Assembly (NCBI GenBank): GCA_922989275.2
Contig: OV277864.1
Span: 42,221,550 to 42,285,549 of the forward strand
Direction: 5' to 3'
Source: Gari tellinella
Taxonomy: Eukaryota; Mollusca; Bivalvia; Cardiida; Psammobiidae
Length of the DNA stretch: 64,000 nucleotides
Position numbers and translations under genes: made by a program. Positions 11,468 to 22,237 of this stretch are shown here, one piece after another; within the stretch, counting starts at the first letter, position 1, and the number at the start of each line of letters is the position of its first letter. The notes under the pieces are model-generated. The model saw only the letters and a list, made by a program, of their open reading frames with translations. It was not told where the DNA came from and did not search any database.

Positions 11468-11512
11468 ACTACTGAGGAGCCGAAAGGCGAAACTAGTTTA
11501 GTAGAGGAGCGT
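11468..11512 (+). ncRNA. Hammerhead ribozyme, type I, right arm
   Basis: Mirror copy on the plus strand: ACTA 11468-11471, CTGAGGA 11472-11478, stem II GCC/GGC with GAAA loop 11479-11488, GAAA 11489-11492, CTAG 11493-11496, cleavage triplet GTT with the cut after 11498, stem I return TAGT 11499-11502. Every invariant core base of the consensus is present; position 7, the free position, is G. Confidence 0.8.
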
Positions 11513-11631
11513 AATGTTTTTATTAAATATTTTTTAAACAAAGGCATACTCTTTCTTATTTTTTAATTCGATATATATATATATATAATTGTAAAGGTAA
11601 AAATGACTAAACACGCCTTCTATTTTTTCTT

Positions 11632-11683
11632 TTGTATTACCATACGCGTTTCGCCTCTCGGCTCATCAGTGATTGTAATATAT
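11632..11683 (-). ncRNA. Hammerhead ribozyme, type I, third copy
   Basis: Minus strand: AATCA, CTGATGA (11669-11663), stem II GCC-GAGA-GGC, GAAA (11652-11649), CGCG mini stem III (11648-11645), cleavage triplet GTA with the cut after 11643, then TGGT pairing with ATCA (one G:U). A second block GTAAT/ATTAC can extend stem I past an internal loop. Sequence differs from the two palindrome copies at stem II loop, stem III and stem I, yet all core bases and pairings hold, so it is an independently diverged copy. It lies 221 nt from the minus-strand copy in the palindrome. Confidence 0.8.
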
Positions 11684-11685
11684 TT

Positions 11686-11760
11686 GTTGCTATGACGTGG
11701 CGTCAATGGTAACGCTACGTCATAAATGTGACGTCATAAACGTGACGTCATAACGTCATT
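11686..11760. promoter_or_regulatory. Cluster of CRE-like TGACGTCA palindromes
   Basis: Full TGACGTCA at 11729-11736 and 11743-11750, plus half sites ATGACGTGG, TACGTCAT and AACGTCATT within 75 bp. TGACGTCA is the ATF/CREB consensus. The cluster lies just upstream, in minus-strand sense, of the third hammerhead. Promoter function is speculative. Confidence 0.35.
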
Positions 11761-12689
11761 TTAGTTTTATATATGGTTTATGATTAGTAAAGTAGTAAAT
11801 CCTGTTTGTTGTTGAATTATTGCTTATGATGTGTGTATATATTCATTGTCATATTCACAAATGTATTAATCTGAACAAAAGCGGCAACATCGAAAATACA
11901 GGCATCTGTCACTGCAATCAGTTTTCTTTAGCGCATACGCTTAATCTTCGCAACTATATGTATATCTATATCCAATAAATAGCAGCCTAGTCTAATGTAT
12001 CAGCAATATATTTCCTTCATTCACACTCTACTGGACACTTATATTATTTTGCGTAATGCCACAAAACACAAGCTATTTAGTATGCAAATAATTTCGTGTG
12101 TTTAAACAAAGCTGCTTGGCTTGTAGGAATTGCGAAGTAAGGTTTTTGCCACTATCAGGCAAACACGTCCAGTCCAACACAATAATTGCATTAAATACAA
12201 CTTATCTAATGGCTTGTCATACATAGCAATCGCAAAGTTTTCAAGACTTTACTGTTTCTACATTTTAACTAATAGTAAATAAACAATAAATTGTAAATGT
12301 AAAATATTGTCCATGAAATGCATTCGATGTGGTCCATGCAGCCTTTTCTCTTTCCATATGAAAACCATCTTATACGAATTAACAGAACACGAAATATAAT
12401 GCGTTGATTGTGTATGTTCAGATCTCACAGGGTCAATTAACAAAAATAATAACTTCATTACGGGAAACCAGCTCAAGTTTGATTGTTGTACAAAGGAAAC
12501 CAACTCTTTCTGTATACCAAGATCTTTTAGCAAAGGTAATTCTAAGCCCTTGCTGCACTGGACGGTTAGATGTATTTTGTATTTCGACAAGTGAAAAATC
12601 GAAAGACGCATCCAATGCTGTAGACCAATTTGTTGAGACAGCGTTAAAGGATGCTGAAACAAAAGACATTAGCCATATTTTGTTGGACG

Positions 12690-13500
12690 CGATGTGATTG
12701 CAGAACCCTCTCATTGGTTTAGGACTTTACAAATTATTGATTCAAGGAGTGCAACACCGACTATTTGCTCCACCCAAAAAACAAAGTCAAAGACATTAGC
12801 AAGTATTTATAGTGACACGAGATCAGACAAGCAACAAGTATCGAAACAGATAATACCTGACCTTATTAAAGCTCGTGAAAGATCTCAAGGATGTCAGACA
12901 TTCGGAGAGTATGCTCAAGAATGTGTTCAGTCGGTAGATTCCCATTTCACAGGCACACCTACTCGCATTGATGTCACATTTGATACCTTGGGAGCAGGTC
13001 TATCAAAGCTGCCACTGGAAAAACCACAGGTCCAGAAGACCCACTACATGGACCCACTACCGCATGTCAGAGAGCCATACCTTGTGCTCGACGAGAAGTA
13101 GAAATACATGTACATTGCCGAGTTTCTATCATCTGAATGACACATTATTACCACAAGGGTTGCTTGTTGTAGCAGATGGAACGTTCGTAGGCGTTATAAA
13201 TGCAAAGTCATATAGCTTCCATGCTGATAAGTTGTCGGTCGATCATAAAGAAGCTGACAATAGAATGATATTCCATGCTAAGGATGCTGTTGCAAGCGGG
13301 TTTGATCGTCTGATTGTTATATGCAGGGACACAGACGTAATACTGTTGATGCTTTGTAGGAAATGACGTGTTAATATGGATGTTATCCGGTACAGCAAAG
13401 CAAAGGGGATGATTCCTTGTTAACCAAATATATGAGGCACTCAAGGTCGACAAAACATCATAGGTTTCCATACCTTAACTGGTAGTGGTATATAGACACT
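12690..13500 (+). pseudogene. Broken XPG-like nuclease / Academ-type gene remnant
   Basis: Fragments in two or more plus frames. A first piece (12694-13101) ends one frame with 'RIDVTFDTL'. A second (from about 13120) carries LLPQGLLVVADG, then DHKEADNRMIFHAKDA and ICRDTDVILLML near 13240-13365. A last piece (about 13375-13490) has WMLSGTAK and FHTLTG. The order and the EAD...DTDV acidic motifs match a repeated invertebrate protein family (usual motifs HEEADTR and PDTDV, followed by FHxLTGCD), which I relate to XPG/PIN nucleases. At least two frameshifts and several stops make it non-functional. An upstream open stretch at 12404-12697 may be the same gene but is not recognisable. Confidence 0.6.
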
Positions 13501-13979
13501 TGCTGGTATAGGCAACTCATGAAAGTCTAGACAGCCTTGGACCCCACACACACACACACTAATTATGTATCACCCCCAATTGGATAAGAAATCCCTCTAT
13601 CCCAATGGCATACATGCAACTCGCGTCTTGCTATTGCAAGACAAAGTAATAGCAAGACAAAGTGCAGCTCGGCAAAATGTGCTTGCTATAAAAGCCAACA
13701 AGTATGCATGTATAAATGTGGTTGTGAGGCAGCACACTGTGTAACTCAGATTAATTGGTAGAATGCGTCTTTATAAGAATCCCCACATTCTCACTTTTGC
13801 TAGACGCGTCATTGTAAACTGAATGTATGTAGATCGATGATCTGATTGTTTCATAACGAAGCATAATGCATGTCTTAGTACATCCAATTGGTGATGAAAG
13901 TTCTGTTAAGTTATTCGCAAGTTTGGTCAAATGATACCACGAGTGTATGGTTTGTGATTGTTGTTCTTCGTTCAAATAT

Positions 13980-14560
13980 CTCTAAAAGGATATTAATATT
14001 GTAAATGTTCATTTGTAAAACTGTACGTTAAAGTATGTGAATAATTATACAGAATGTTTACATCTAATTCATTTGGTATGTGTTAAAATTACACGTATAC
14101 AGGCTGTAAAGCACAACTTCCCGTCACAAAATTGTAAATAAACCATGTTTTAGCCAGATACATAGTAATAACCCTTGGATTTGTCACAAAACCAACGATA
14201 ACATTTTATAGAAATTCGAACCTAACATAGTCAGCCATTATGTATGTTCATGTCAATACAGTGTTCCTAAGAAAGTAATACTTAATATAATGATACTTTC
14301 CCCAAAGTGAATTTCAGAGAAACTCATTTGGCATCGCACACAATCCAATCTTTTGGCTTTTTTATATATCGGGGTTGTCTGTATGAATACCCTAAAACGC
14401 ATATTTCAGTGATGAATTTCCATAGTGAATTACTGCTTCATGTCAATGGTGTTTATATACATGTACATCAAGTAGTTTGATTTTATAAGAAAACAGACGA
14501 TAAATAATAAACAAACAAACAAAAAAACAAAATAACATAAAAAAGAAAGAGAAAAAACCA
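13980..14560. other. Non-coding interior of the 6.2-kb element
   Basis: AT-rich; ends in an A-rich stretch with (AAAC)n around 14507-14530. Nothing else recognised. Confidence 0.4.
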
Positions 14561-15720
14561 GAGTTATTGCCTAAAGAAAGAACAATGACTGTAAGATTAC
14601 ATTTGATTTGATTATTTAATTGCTGTTTTTATTAAAATGTACTAGGTAAACCCAAACAAATTCGATATTATAAGAAAACAGTCAAAAATAACGCAAACAA
14701 TTCTCATTAATAATTGTTTAATTTGACTCATTTTAAAAATGATTTTACAAACTTACTATAACAATTTTATAATCTTGGTAATAATATTGAAAGAATTTCC
14801 ATGTTTCCATGCATCTCAATATTGTATCATTTTTATTGTGAATGTAGTTATTTGTCTTTCTCGCTTTGTATGTACATTGATATAATTTCATGTGAGGCGC
14901 TTTTTCCTGTGTGAAAAGAGCGCTATATAAATCGGGTATAATAATAATAATAAAAACTAAATATAAAATAGGAATGGAAAAACAAGAGTTATTGCACCTG
15001 GAAAAGAGCACTGACAGTAATATTAACTTTTATTTGCATATTGAACTGCTCCTTTATGTCAAAAGTGTAAACAAACATAAAACATTATAAGAAAACAGTA
15101 CAAAAAAACAAAAACTAATTCCCATTTAAAATTAAATATGGAACTGAAAGATCAGAATTATTGCCCCTGGGATAGAGCATTGACTATAATATTTACTTTT
15201 ATTTGCATATTGAACTGCTCCTTTGTGTCAAAAGTGTAAACAAACATAAACACATTATAAGAAAACGGTCAAAAAATAACGAAAACAAATTCCTATTAAA
15301 AAAGAGATATGGAACAGAAAAAACAGAGTTATTGCCCCTGGAATAGAGCATTGACTGTAATTTTTACTTTTATTTGCATATTGAATCGTTGCTTTATGTC
15401 AAAGGTGTAAAGAAACATACAAAAGTTTGAAGTTATAAGAAAACAGTCAAAAAATAACGAAAACAAATTCCCATAAAAAATAAAATAGAAAGAGAAAAAT
15501 CAGAGTTATTGCCCCTGGAAAAGGACAGTGGCTGTAATATTTACTTCCATTTGCATTTAGAATTGTTACTTTATGTCAAAGGTGTAAAGAAACATAAAAA
15601 TAAGTTGATGTTATAAGAACACAGATAAAAATAACGAAAAAATAACTTTAAAAATATAAAAAAGAATGAGGAAAATCAGAGTTATTGCCCCTGGAAAAGG
15701 ACATTGACAGTAATATTTTA
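14560..15720 (-). repeat. Right subterminal array, ~170-178-bp units
   Basis: The complement of the left array unit recurs: 'gagttattgcccctgg' or close variants near 14562, 14987, 15158, 15328, 15506 and 15681 (spacing 171, 170, 178, 175 for the last five). It has more units than the left end, so the arrays expanded unequally. Confidence 0.85.
14888..14955 (+). repeat. SINE/LINE 3' tail with (AAT)n
   Basis: gaaaagagcgctatataaat followed by cgggtataataataataata resembles the common retroposon tail GCGCTATATAAAT + (ATT)n. It interrupts the right array between units at 14562 and 14987 and explains the enlarged 425-bp gap there. Confidence 0.45.
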
Positions 15721-16050
15721 CTTTTTTGATAATATTTAGCAAGTACAGACATTTGTGAACTAATTGTAACCAATAATAGTTCATTTGATATATTTGAAAT
15801 GTAAATAAAGTTAGGTTTATATTATGGTATGCAAAAATCTGCACCCGTTGACCTTTGACCTCATTTCTGACCTTAATTTGAACTTTTCGATTTTACATCC
15901 CCCCTAGAATTTCTAAGATATGTTCACTGAACACGAATCAGGTGGATGTAACCCGTCTACACGACATGCCATGAGGGGTCAAAAACGGTCAAAATGTTGG
16001 TAGACTATAACATCAAATGTGCATAAATAGGCTTTACATATAGAAATATA

Positions 16051-16305
16051 CAGTGGAGAAAACGTTATTCTTTTCCGTTTTAAACGCAAACGAAACGCAA
16101 ACGCATTGCACTAAAACGTAGAAAATCACAACTTATTGATAATCCTGATTATTAATTTTAATCTGAGTTGCAAACAGTTTGGAGCCAGATTAGACGCCGG
16201 GTTACCCGGCGTCTGACCCGGCTCCAAATGGTTTGCAATAGAAATTATAGTGTTACAATGTAGCGTAAACGCGTTTATTGGGAAAGAAAAACGTTTTCTC
16301 CACTG
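16051..16305 (-). mobile_element. T1xK1 MITE, A2, intact
   Basis: 255 bp with TA at both ends. The right half has a small insertion (agtgttacaatgtagcg). It starts only 43 bp from the end of the Academ-like element. Confidence 0.88.
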
Positions 16306-16345
16306 TAGCAAGCTTCAAATGATACGTAATTCAAAAGAACATGTA

Positions 16346-16565
16346 CAGTGAAAAAGGCGATATTCTTTGCCCAATAAACTCGTATATGCATACATGTTAT
16401 TATTATTGCCATTGCAATCAGTTTGAAGTCTGGCCAGACGTTGGATATCCCAGCGTCTGACTAGGCTCCTAACTGATTAAAAATATTATTTTTCACATTT
16501 TATTGCATTGCATTGCAATGTGTTTGCGTTTCGTTTGCGTTTAAATGGGAAAGACTCCGCAATGT
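16346..16565 (+). mobile_element. T1xK1 MITE, A2, decayed
   Basis: CAGTGAAAAAGGCGATATTC at the left. The core gaagtctggccagacgttgg / cagcgtctgactaggctcc has drifted on both arms; the right end is reduced to CCGCAATG. Confidence 0.65.
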
Positions 16566-16569
16566 ATAC

Positions 16570-17170
16570 ATTGAAATCTTGTTCCGAAAAATGTTAGTAT
16601 TTAAAGCTGTGTACTTTGGTTTTCTTGAAATATAATTAACAGCTACAGTGTTTGCGCATAGATGTATAATATATATGTGCTTTCAGTTTCTTAGAATATT
16701 TCGACTATCGCATGATCTGCCCATGTGATAATAGAAGATAACGATATCTTAAATTACCTTGAACACTATATATCATGACTGGAAATGGGAACATAACGCA
16801 TGCTTCACTGCATGAATGCAATAAAAATGTAATAGTTTCATAACTCATCAAACTGTTGCAAGGACTCAGTTACGTGTTACGTCTTAAATTATAAAATTGC
16901 TGCTGATTTACCTTGACCTACTATTTAAGGGCTTGCCTGTATCGATTTGAACTTGGATATTGATAATCGTAACATAACTAACAAGGCCAGCTTTAGTAAT
17001 AGAGAATGATAATGGTTATCAGGTCTTGTTCATTTTTAAGTGATTGGTCTACATAAGTTGTTATATGCAATGAGTCTGGTTTCCTCTTTGCGCAACACAG
17101 TTCTTTGTTAATAACCTTTACTATATAGTAAGTTAGACCACTATTTTTACTTTAGTCGAACCAAATAAGA
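16570..17170. other. No recognisable feature
   Basis: AT-rich sequence; no TIRs, repeats or convincing exon. Confidence 0.4.
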
Positions 17171-17176
17171 TAAATG

Positions 17177-17370
17177 GCGAAAAATGTTATTTCCTTACCG
17201 TTTAAAACAAAGCCAAACGTAAATGCAAACTTCTAACATGCAAAAAAATGATATTTCTGATTGTTGACGGTTTAAATCTGAGCGCCAAACATTTTTTGGG
17301 CCGAGTTGAAAAAGCCGAATTATTCGGAGTCTGATCTGGCTCCAAACTGTTTAAAATGGATATCCATGAT
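17177..17370 (-). mobile_element. T1xK1 MITE remnant
   Basis: gttatttccttaccgttta at the left and a core with tcggagtctgatctggctcc-aaactgtt. The right outer half and terminus are missing. Confidence 0.5.
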
Positions 17371-17687
17371 TGTTAAACAAAGGGTTTTAAATTGGAATAA
17401 CAGGATTGAAATGCTGCGTTTATATGGTCGGAGAAAATGGCTTCCTTGCGTGAACAAGGTGCAGCAAAGAAGTGCCGTAGATCTATTCCAACTATACAAT
17501 TAACCCGGATCTGAAGATTCTCAAATAGACAATACACATATCACAGTAAATATCTTATTGACTTTAGGAATCTTTGAAACTTTCAAACTTCTTTTATCTT
17601 AATTGTATAAGGGTTTACAGAATGAAGGCGGAGTATGCATTTGCCAAGTGATAATACAGTAGCCTCATATCGACAAGTACAGTATAA

Positions 17688-17872
17688 CCTCTCTATTACG
17701 ACCACTAAAACAAAGACTAAATGATTGCATAAAAGACAGGCGACAGCTTAATGCAAGGTTACAGTGAAACAGAAAAAGATTCACTGTCTCTTTGCTTTAA
17801 GCAGTCACCTGACTTTAACTCCAAATAAGTAACACAAGTTAGTGGTCGTAATAGAGAGTTTTTACTGTAGTA
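17688..17872. mobile_element. T4xK4 MITE
   Basis: Inverted ends ACAGTATAACCTCTCTATTA + CGACCACTA (17688) and TAGTGGTCGTAATAGAGAG + TTTTTACTGTA (to about 17872). The interior pairs acagtgaaacag with the actgtct / gctttaagca side, a weak K4 hairpin. Confidence 0.75.
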
Positions 17873-18022
17873 AATAAAGTAGCTACGCTCGTATGTAGTG
17901 ACCGTCCATCATCTGCTACACGATGTATTGTTTTACCAAATGGTATTCTAGCATGCCAACCGTCCAGAAACAATAACATTAAGTCGTTATTGCTATTATA
18001 AGAATTAATTTCCGCTCATATA

Positions 18023-18268
18023 CAGTGGAGAATCTGTTATTCTTTCCCGTTTAAACGCAAACGTACGCAAACGCAAAGCGCTAAAACGTAGAAAAGAACA
18101 ACTTTTGGACAATTCTGATATTTCATGTTTATCTTGGTGGCAAACAGTTAGGAGCCTGATCAGACGCCGGGTTACCCGGTGTCTGATCTGGCTCCAAACT
18201 GTTTGCACTGCAAATAATAGTTTTAGCGTAAACGCGTTTATTGGGAAAGAATAACAGATTATCCACTG
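18023..18268 (-). mobile_element. T1xK1 MITE, A1, intact
   Basis: 246 bp, TA at both ends, core with one loop-side change (CCCGGTGTCTG). It preserves the characteristic T:T mismatch of T1 cores (CCTGATCAG against CTGATCTGG). Confidence 0.9.
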
Positions 18269-18496
18269 TATAGATTTGTTTTGTCGCAATGTACAAGGAA
18301 ACAAACAAACAGAATACATCCATGTGAGACTTCCGGTATATCCGGGGTATCATCAGGACCCGAACCGTTTGAAACTCGAACCCTATTTGGACTTTTTCTT
18401 CAGAACATTATGTTTGAATGAACAATATCAAATGGCACATCGCTGCAGACGAACATATATCTGCAGTTAAGTGCTTTCAATTGCTGCAGACATTAA

Positions 18497-18726
18497 CCCT
18501 TTCCCTCATAAAAGCGCCTTTTAGCACATTTGATTTATGCATCCACTAAAGAAAATAGTTCCAATTTATACAGTCTTGAAAATGAACCATACGAAAAAAA
18601 TCTAAATAAAATCTAAATCCTAGCAGACCATAGCTTAAAGCAGGCTGAAAGTAAAGCAGAATGTGCCTTAGGGCACAGTCTGCTTCTGTCTGCAAAACTA
18701 GAATCAGGCTATGGGGTAAAGGGTAA
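18497..18726. mobile_element. T3xK2 MITE
   Basis: TTAA-CCCTTTCCC at 18493 and GGGGTAAAGGGTAA at 18714-18726. The core at about 18634-18695 pairs GCAGAATGTGCC with GGGCACAGTCTGC; the outer right arm has decayed. Confidence 0.75.
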
Positions 18727-18825
18727 GGGACAAGGAACTGCACCATTACATTTAGTTAAGGGACTAAAGGGGCATTTTTCTTTGCTAACCATACAACCCT
18801 TTACCTTGCAGCCTGTTGATCACTA

Positions 18826-19071
18826 CAGTGGATAATCTGTTATTCTTTCCCGTTTAAACGCAAACGTACGCCAACGCAAATCACTAAAACGTAGAAAAGA
18901 ACAACTTTTGGACAATTCTGATAATTCTTGTTTATCTTGGTGGAAAACAGTTTGGAGCCTGATCAGGCGCCGGGTTACCCGGCGTCTGATCTGGCCCCAA
19001 ACTGTTTGCACTGCAAATAACAGTTTTAGCGTAAACGCGTTTATTGGGAAAGAATAACAGATTCTCCACTG
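18826..19071 (-). mobile_element. T1xK1 MITE, A1, intact
   Basis: 246 bp. The outside sequence is again partly inverted (GATCACTA / TAAGTGGTATC), like the copy at 1045. Confidence 0.9.
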
Positions 19072-19079
19072 TAAGTGGT

Positions 19080-19570
19080 ATCATCTGCTAGGATATAAAA
19101 CATATTTCTTCTAATACATATTCATGACTGTATAAATTGATACTACTTTTTTTAGTGGATGAATAAATTAAATGCACAGAAAGGCGTATTATAAAAAATA
19201 AAAGTTTGAAGGAATCCTGGACAAGAACAGTATTTGACAAAATGTAAGATTTGAGTTAAACACCTATATCCAAATAATGGCTATTGTTTCCATAATGGCG
19301 ACTGTTTCTTTTAATTGGTAACTGCATAATATTTAATCGCGGGTAGAATAATCAACCAGAAGACGAAATAATTGGCAGCGTACATTGACGCGTTTGATGA
19401 CGCTCTCTGCATAAACAAAAATATAAGGTCATGATGAATACTGGCTTTGTTTTGTAAATAGATGTTCAAAGAATTAAAACAAAATGGTCAAACTTGTACT
19501 GAAAAGACGAATATATAGAAATCCTCGTTCTGTAATACCATTTTCTACATTAAGCTGCCGCATGTTTAAA
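19080..19570. other. No recognisable feature
   Basis: AT-rich interval; nothing supported. Confidence 0.4.
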
Positions 19571-19574
19571 CACA

Positions 19575-19745
19575 TTGAACCCTAGCGACGAGTTATCGCG
19601 TCATTTACAACAGTATTTTTGTGAGGAGTTCACATGGCCAATGCAAACAGTGTGGACTCTGATCAGAGGGCTCCTTAAGGAGCCCTCTATCCAGGGTCTG
19701 CAATGTTTGTAATTTTAAAATTTATTGTAAATGCAACCCTAAATA
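19575..19745. mobile_element. T3-like element with K3 core, left part
   Basis: Starts TTGAACCCTAGCGACGAG. The K3 core at 19642-19711 pairs CAGAGGGCTCC with GGAGCCCTCT around TTAA. Copies near 36.5, 39.5, 57.3 and 63.9 kb share the 'accctagcRacgagtat' left shoulder. The right terminus was not found. Confidence 0.65.
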
Positions 19746-19790
19746 CTTCATAAAGGATCAGACTTTATTGAAAACTGGAATTTGAGACGA

Positions 19791-19848
19791 TTCTAATGAG
19801 TAGTCACATCATAGGATAAGGAGACGATTCTAATGAGTAGTCATAAGT
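19791..19848 (+). repeat. Short direct repeat gacgattctaatgagtagtc
   Basis: GACGATTCTAATGAGTAGTC occurs twice here, and once near 3407-3427 with CTGATGAG. It is a shared short repeat of unknown nature. Confidence 0.6.
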
Positions 19849-19929
19849 TTTGAGGTGCAGTATTTTCAGTATTATAAGTATGATTCATTGAGACAGGACC
19901 ATTGGGAAAAGTCATTTAACTGTATAAGC

Positions 19930-20380
19930 ATTTTTTACTCAAACTTACATGACTTTGTGTATGTTTCTTAATATATATTTACAGATTAATATATTATTTT
20001 TTTATGAAACCAGCTCTATTTTATATCAAAATGTCCTATCTTGTATGTGACAGATTGGTTGATTTTTTATTAATTCAATTCTTTTTTTTTAAATCTGGGT
20101 AATGTTCTGTTTCTTGCAGGACCTTTTAAATGATCTCAACACGGCATATATGTGCAATAGCATCCGTTTATGGTCATTTAATTTATTGAGTGTAATGCAT
20201 ATAATTATTCTTATGTAAGTAACAACATAACTAGTTTGTGATAAGAAGTCTACATATGTCTTTCAAGTATAATTCATAATTTAACAAATGCAATATGTGA
20301 TATTTTCATAAACTATGTGATATTGAAAACTGACTAAATATTTTCATATCATTAAATTATTATTTTGTTTATGTAATCAA
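19930..20380. other. No recognisable feature
   Basis: Very AT-rich; no element ends seen. Confidence 0.4.
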
Positions 20381-20394
20381 CGCATGACTTTCAT

Positions 20395-20604
20395 GGATCT
20401 GCCACTAGTATCGGGGACCACAATGGAAATAAGGAAAAATACATTTTTCCTTTTTTGTGTAATCCTTGGTATTGGTGAGCATATCATGTGCATTTTCATG
20501 TATATGCATTATTTTTTTATAGTTTTCATTATATGTATATGCATTTGTATTGCCATTCATGCCACTATTGCCAAAATAAAATCAATCAATCAATCAATTT
20601 ACCA
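20395..20604 (+). repeat. Retroposon 3' segment with (AATC)n tail
   Basis: 'ggggaccacaatggaaata', a ggaaa...tttcc hairpin and 'ggtgagcatatcatgtgc', then aaaataaaatcaatcaatca ending in (AATC)n. A related copy without the tail lies at 33.80-33.95 kb. Typical of a SINE or LINE 3' end; the family is unknown. Confidence 0.6.
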
Positions 20605-20850
20605 TAGGATTGGTGCTGAAATGAGTGAGAAAATGTTAGATTTGTTCAAGTAACTCACTCTTATCTGGAGCCCTAGACTGTTTACAACCATTACCCACTA
20701 ACTCTTTAAACTGTGGAATGTGAAGATTTATTAGGATTAATATTTTCATATGTCATTTCTATATGAGTAAAGGGTAATTGATGTTTTGAGACTAAATAAA
20801 TAAAGTTACGTTGTTTAAAACAATGTCACAAGATGTGACTGTTACAATGT

Positions 20851-20914
20851 ACAAACAGTTTGGTCCAGATCATACACCGAGAAACTCGGCCTCTGATCCG
20901 GATTTAAACTGCTT
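20851..20914. mobile_element. K1 core, degraded
   Basis: ACAAACAGTTTGGTCCAGAT to gatttaaactgcttaac; the tip is ACCGAGAAACTCGGC. Terminal TTAA ends are not clear. Confidence 0.55.
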
Positions 20915-21061
20915 AACAATCGTATCAACATTTCTTCACAAAAAATGAATATGACATAAAATAAAGAAGAACAATTTTCAGCGGATGATCATCTTGCAAG
21001 AGTTACATGCATTTTATAGTTGTCATGATTGCAGGTGTTGGCAGTTATGCAAGATATCGTT

Positions 21062-21288
21062 AATCTTTCTCAAAAAAATGCATTAACGTTTAACTTTTTA
21101 TTTCCATTGCAAACAGTTTGGAGCCAGATCAGACGCCGGGTAATCCGGCGTCTGATCAGGCTCCAAACAGTTTGCCACTATGATTAAAGTAAATGGTCAG
21201 GATTGCCAAATGGTTGTCATTTTCTCCGTTTTATTGCAATGCGTTTGCGTTTCGTTTGTGTTTAAACGGGAAAGGATAACGTCTTCTC
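21062..21288 (+). mobile_element. T1xK1 MITE, A2
   Basis: Left terminus lost (starts near ctttctcaaaaaaatgc); complete core with one loop change (GGGTAATCCGG); right end TCTTCTCGCGG. Confidence 0.75.
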
Positions 21289-21698
21289 GCGGTTCTTGGG
21301 TGCAAGATCACGAATAATAGCCGTACGGTAAACCTTGTCTGACACTGTATCTCTCCGCGCAATTGGAATAAAAACAAGGGGAAGCGAGCTAACTCTTACA
21401 TATATCCTAAAATTTAAGTAGGACCACAAGCTATGTTCACAGAGTGAAATTAAATCAAGAATTTTACAGCAGGTTTTACACTTGTCTGTGGTTTTCAACA
21501 ATGCAATGATCCGCTGTTTAAACAGTGATTTTATGTCGGTTGTTAATACGGCTTGAAAGTATTATGTACATGTATAAAAAGGGCGAAACCATCATTTTGA
21601 TCAATTTTACTCTACGAAATCGCTTGAGTTCAATAAAAATCATTTGTATTTCAGTGTTTTGAACAGAGTAGGACATGATTTCATCTTAAAACATGCAC

Positions 21699-21928
21699 GG
21701 GGGGGGGGGTCAACTAGGTATTACGATGAAATGTTTCTCTACGAGATAACCTATATAGGTATTATAACAGATTTGTATTGCTACGAAGTCAGTGTATACA
21801 GTGAGACATGTTTGTCTACGAAAACAAAGTTGCCTTCGTAGCAATACAAATTTGTTATAATACCCATATAGGTTGTCGTAGAGAAACATTTCATCGTAAT
21901 ACCTAGTTACCCCCCCCCCCCCCCCGTG
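21699..21928. repeat. Foldback with G-tract and C-tract ends
   Basis: Arms of about 80 bp: 'gtattacgatgaaatgtttc...tgtattgctacgaag' from about 21717 and its complement to about 21910, loop of about 35 bp. A run of ten G opens the left arm and a run of about seventeen C closes the right arm, so the poly-G belongs to the inverted repeat. Confidence 0.85.
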
Positions 21929-22237
21929 ACATGTGTACACATAAAATATTAAAGCCAAACTAAAAAAGCGCGACCTTAAATAGCTGTTTGTTGCTATTGG
22001 ATATGGAATGTGTGATACGGAAAAATAGGTCTTTACAATTCCGTTAATTTACTGGGTTTTAGGGTAATTTTAAGCGAGATAAATAATCAAACATGGTTTC
22101 TGGTAAAGACGGTGTAGTCTATATCCTCGGTTGGTCTGTGCGAAACTAAGATTACCCTTATGGAACACCGTAAAATATTTGACACTAGTTTTTCGGAAAA
22201 TTTTGATTAAAGAAAAGGTCTCGTATGAAAATGTTAA

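Larger units (their letters stand above)
11342..11578. repeat. Near-perfect palindrome, ~114-bp arms
   Basis: The left arm 11342-11456 and right arm 11464-11578 are reverse complements around a 7-nt loop ATTTACG, with one clear mismatch (cataatc / catactc). TA-dinucleotide runs lie just outside (about 11279-11294 and 11571-11587). Each arm encodes one hammerhead ribozyme motif, so both DNA strands carry one. Confidence 0.95.
9838..16007 (+). mobile_element. 6.2-kb Academ-like DNA transposon, dead
   Basis: Inverted ends TAGTCTGCCTAC (9838) and GTTGGTAGACTA (to 16007) lie inside a 3-bp duplication TAA (9835-9837, 16008-16010). The arms are inverted copies for about 480 bp (9838-10320 against 15520-16007), sharing catggcatgtcgtgtagac and TAGGGGGGATGTA. 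Inside the arms are ~175-bp repeat arrays in opposite orientation. The only gene remnant (12.7-13.5 kb) has an HKEADNR...DTDV signature, like the XPG/PIN-type nuclease of many invertebrate repeat proteins. An XPG-type nuclease plus a 3-bp duplication matches the Academ superfamily. The family assignment is inference; the ends, arms and duplication are seen directly. Confidence 0.7.

Noticed and set aside
12258..12714. Two minus-strand frames (134 and 93 aa)
   Set aside because: They overlap the plus-strand remnant region of the Academ-like gene and show no recognisable motif; probably shadows.
3403..19848. CTGATGAG in gacgattctgatgagtagtc as a hammerhead core
   Set aside because: No stem II and no GAAA follow, and the other copies read CTAATGAG.
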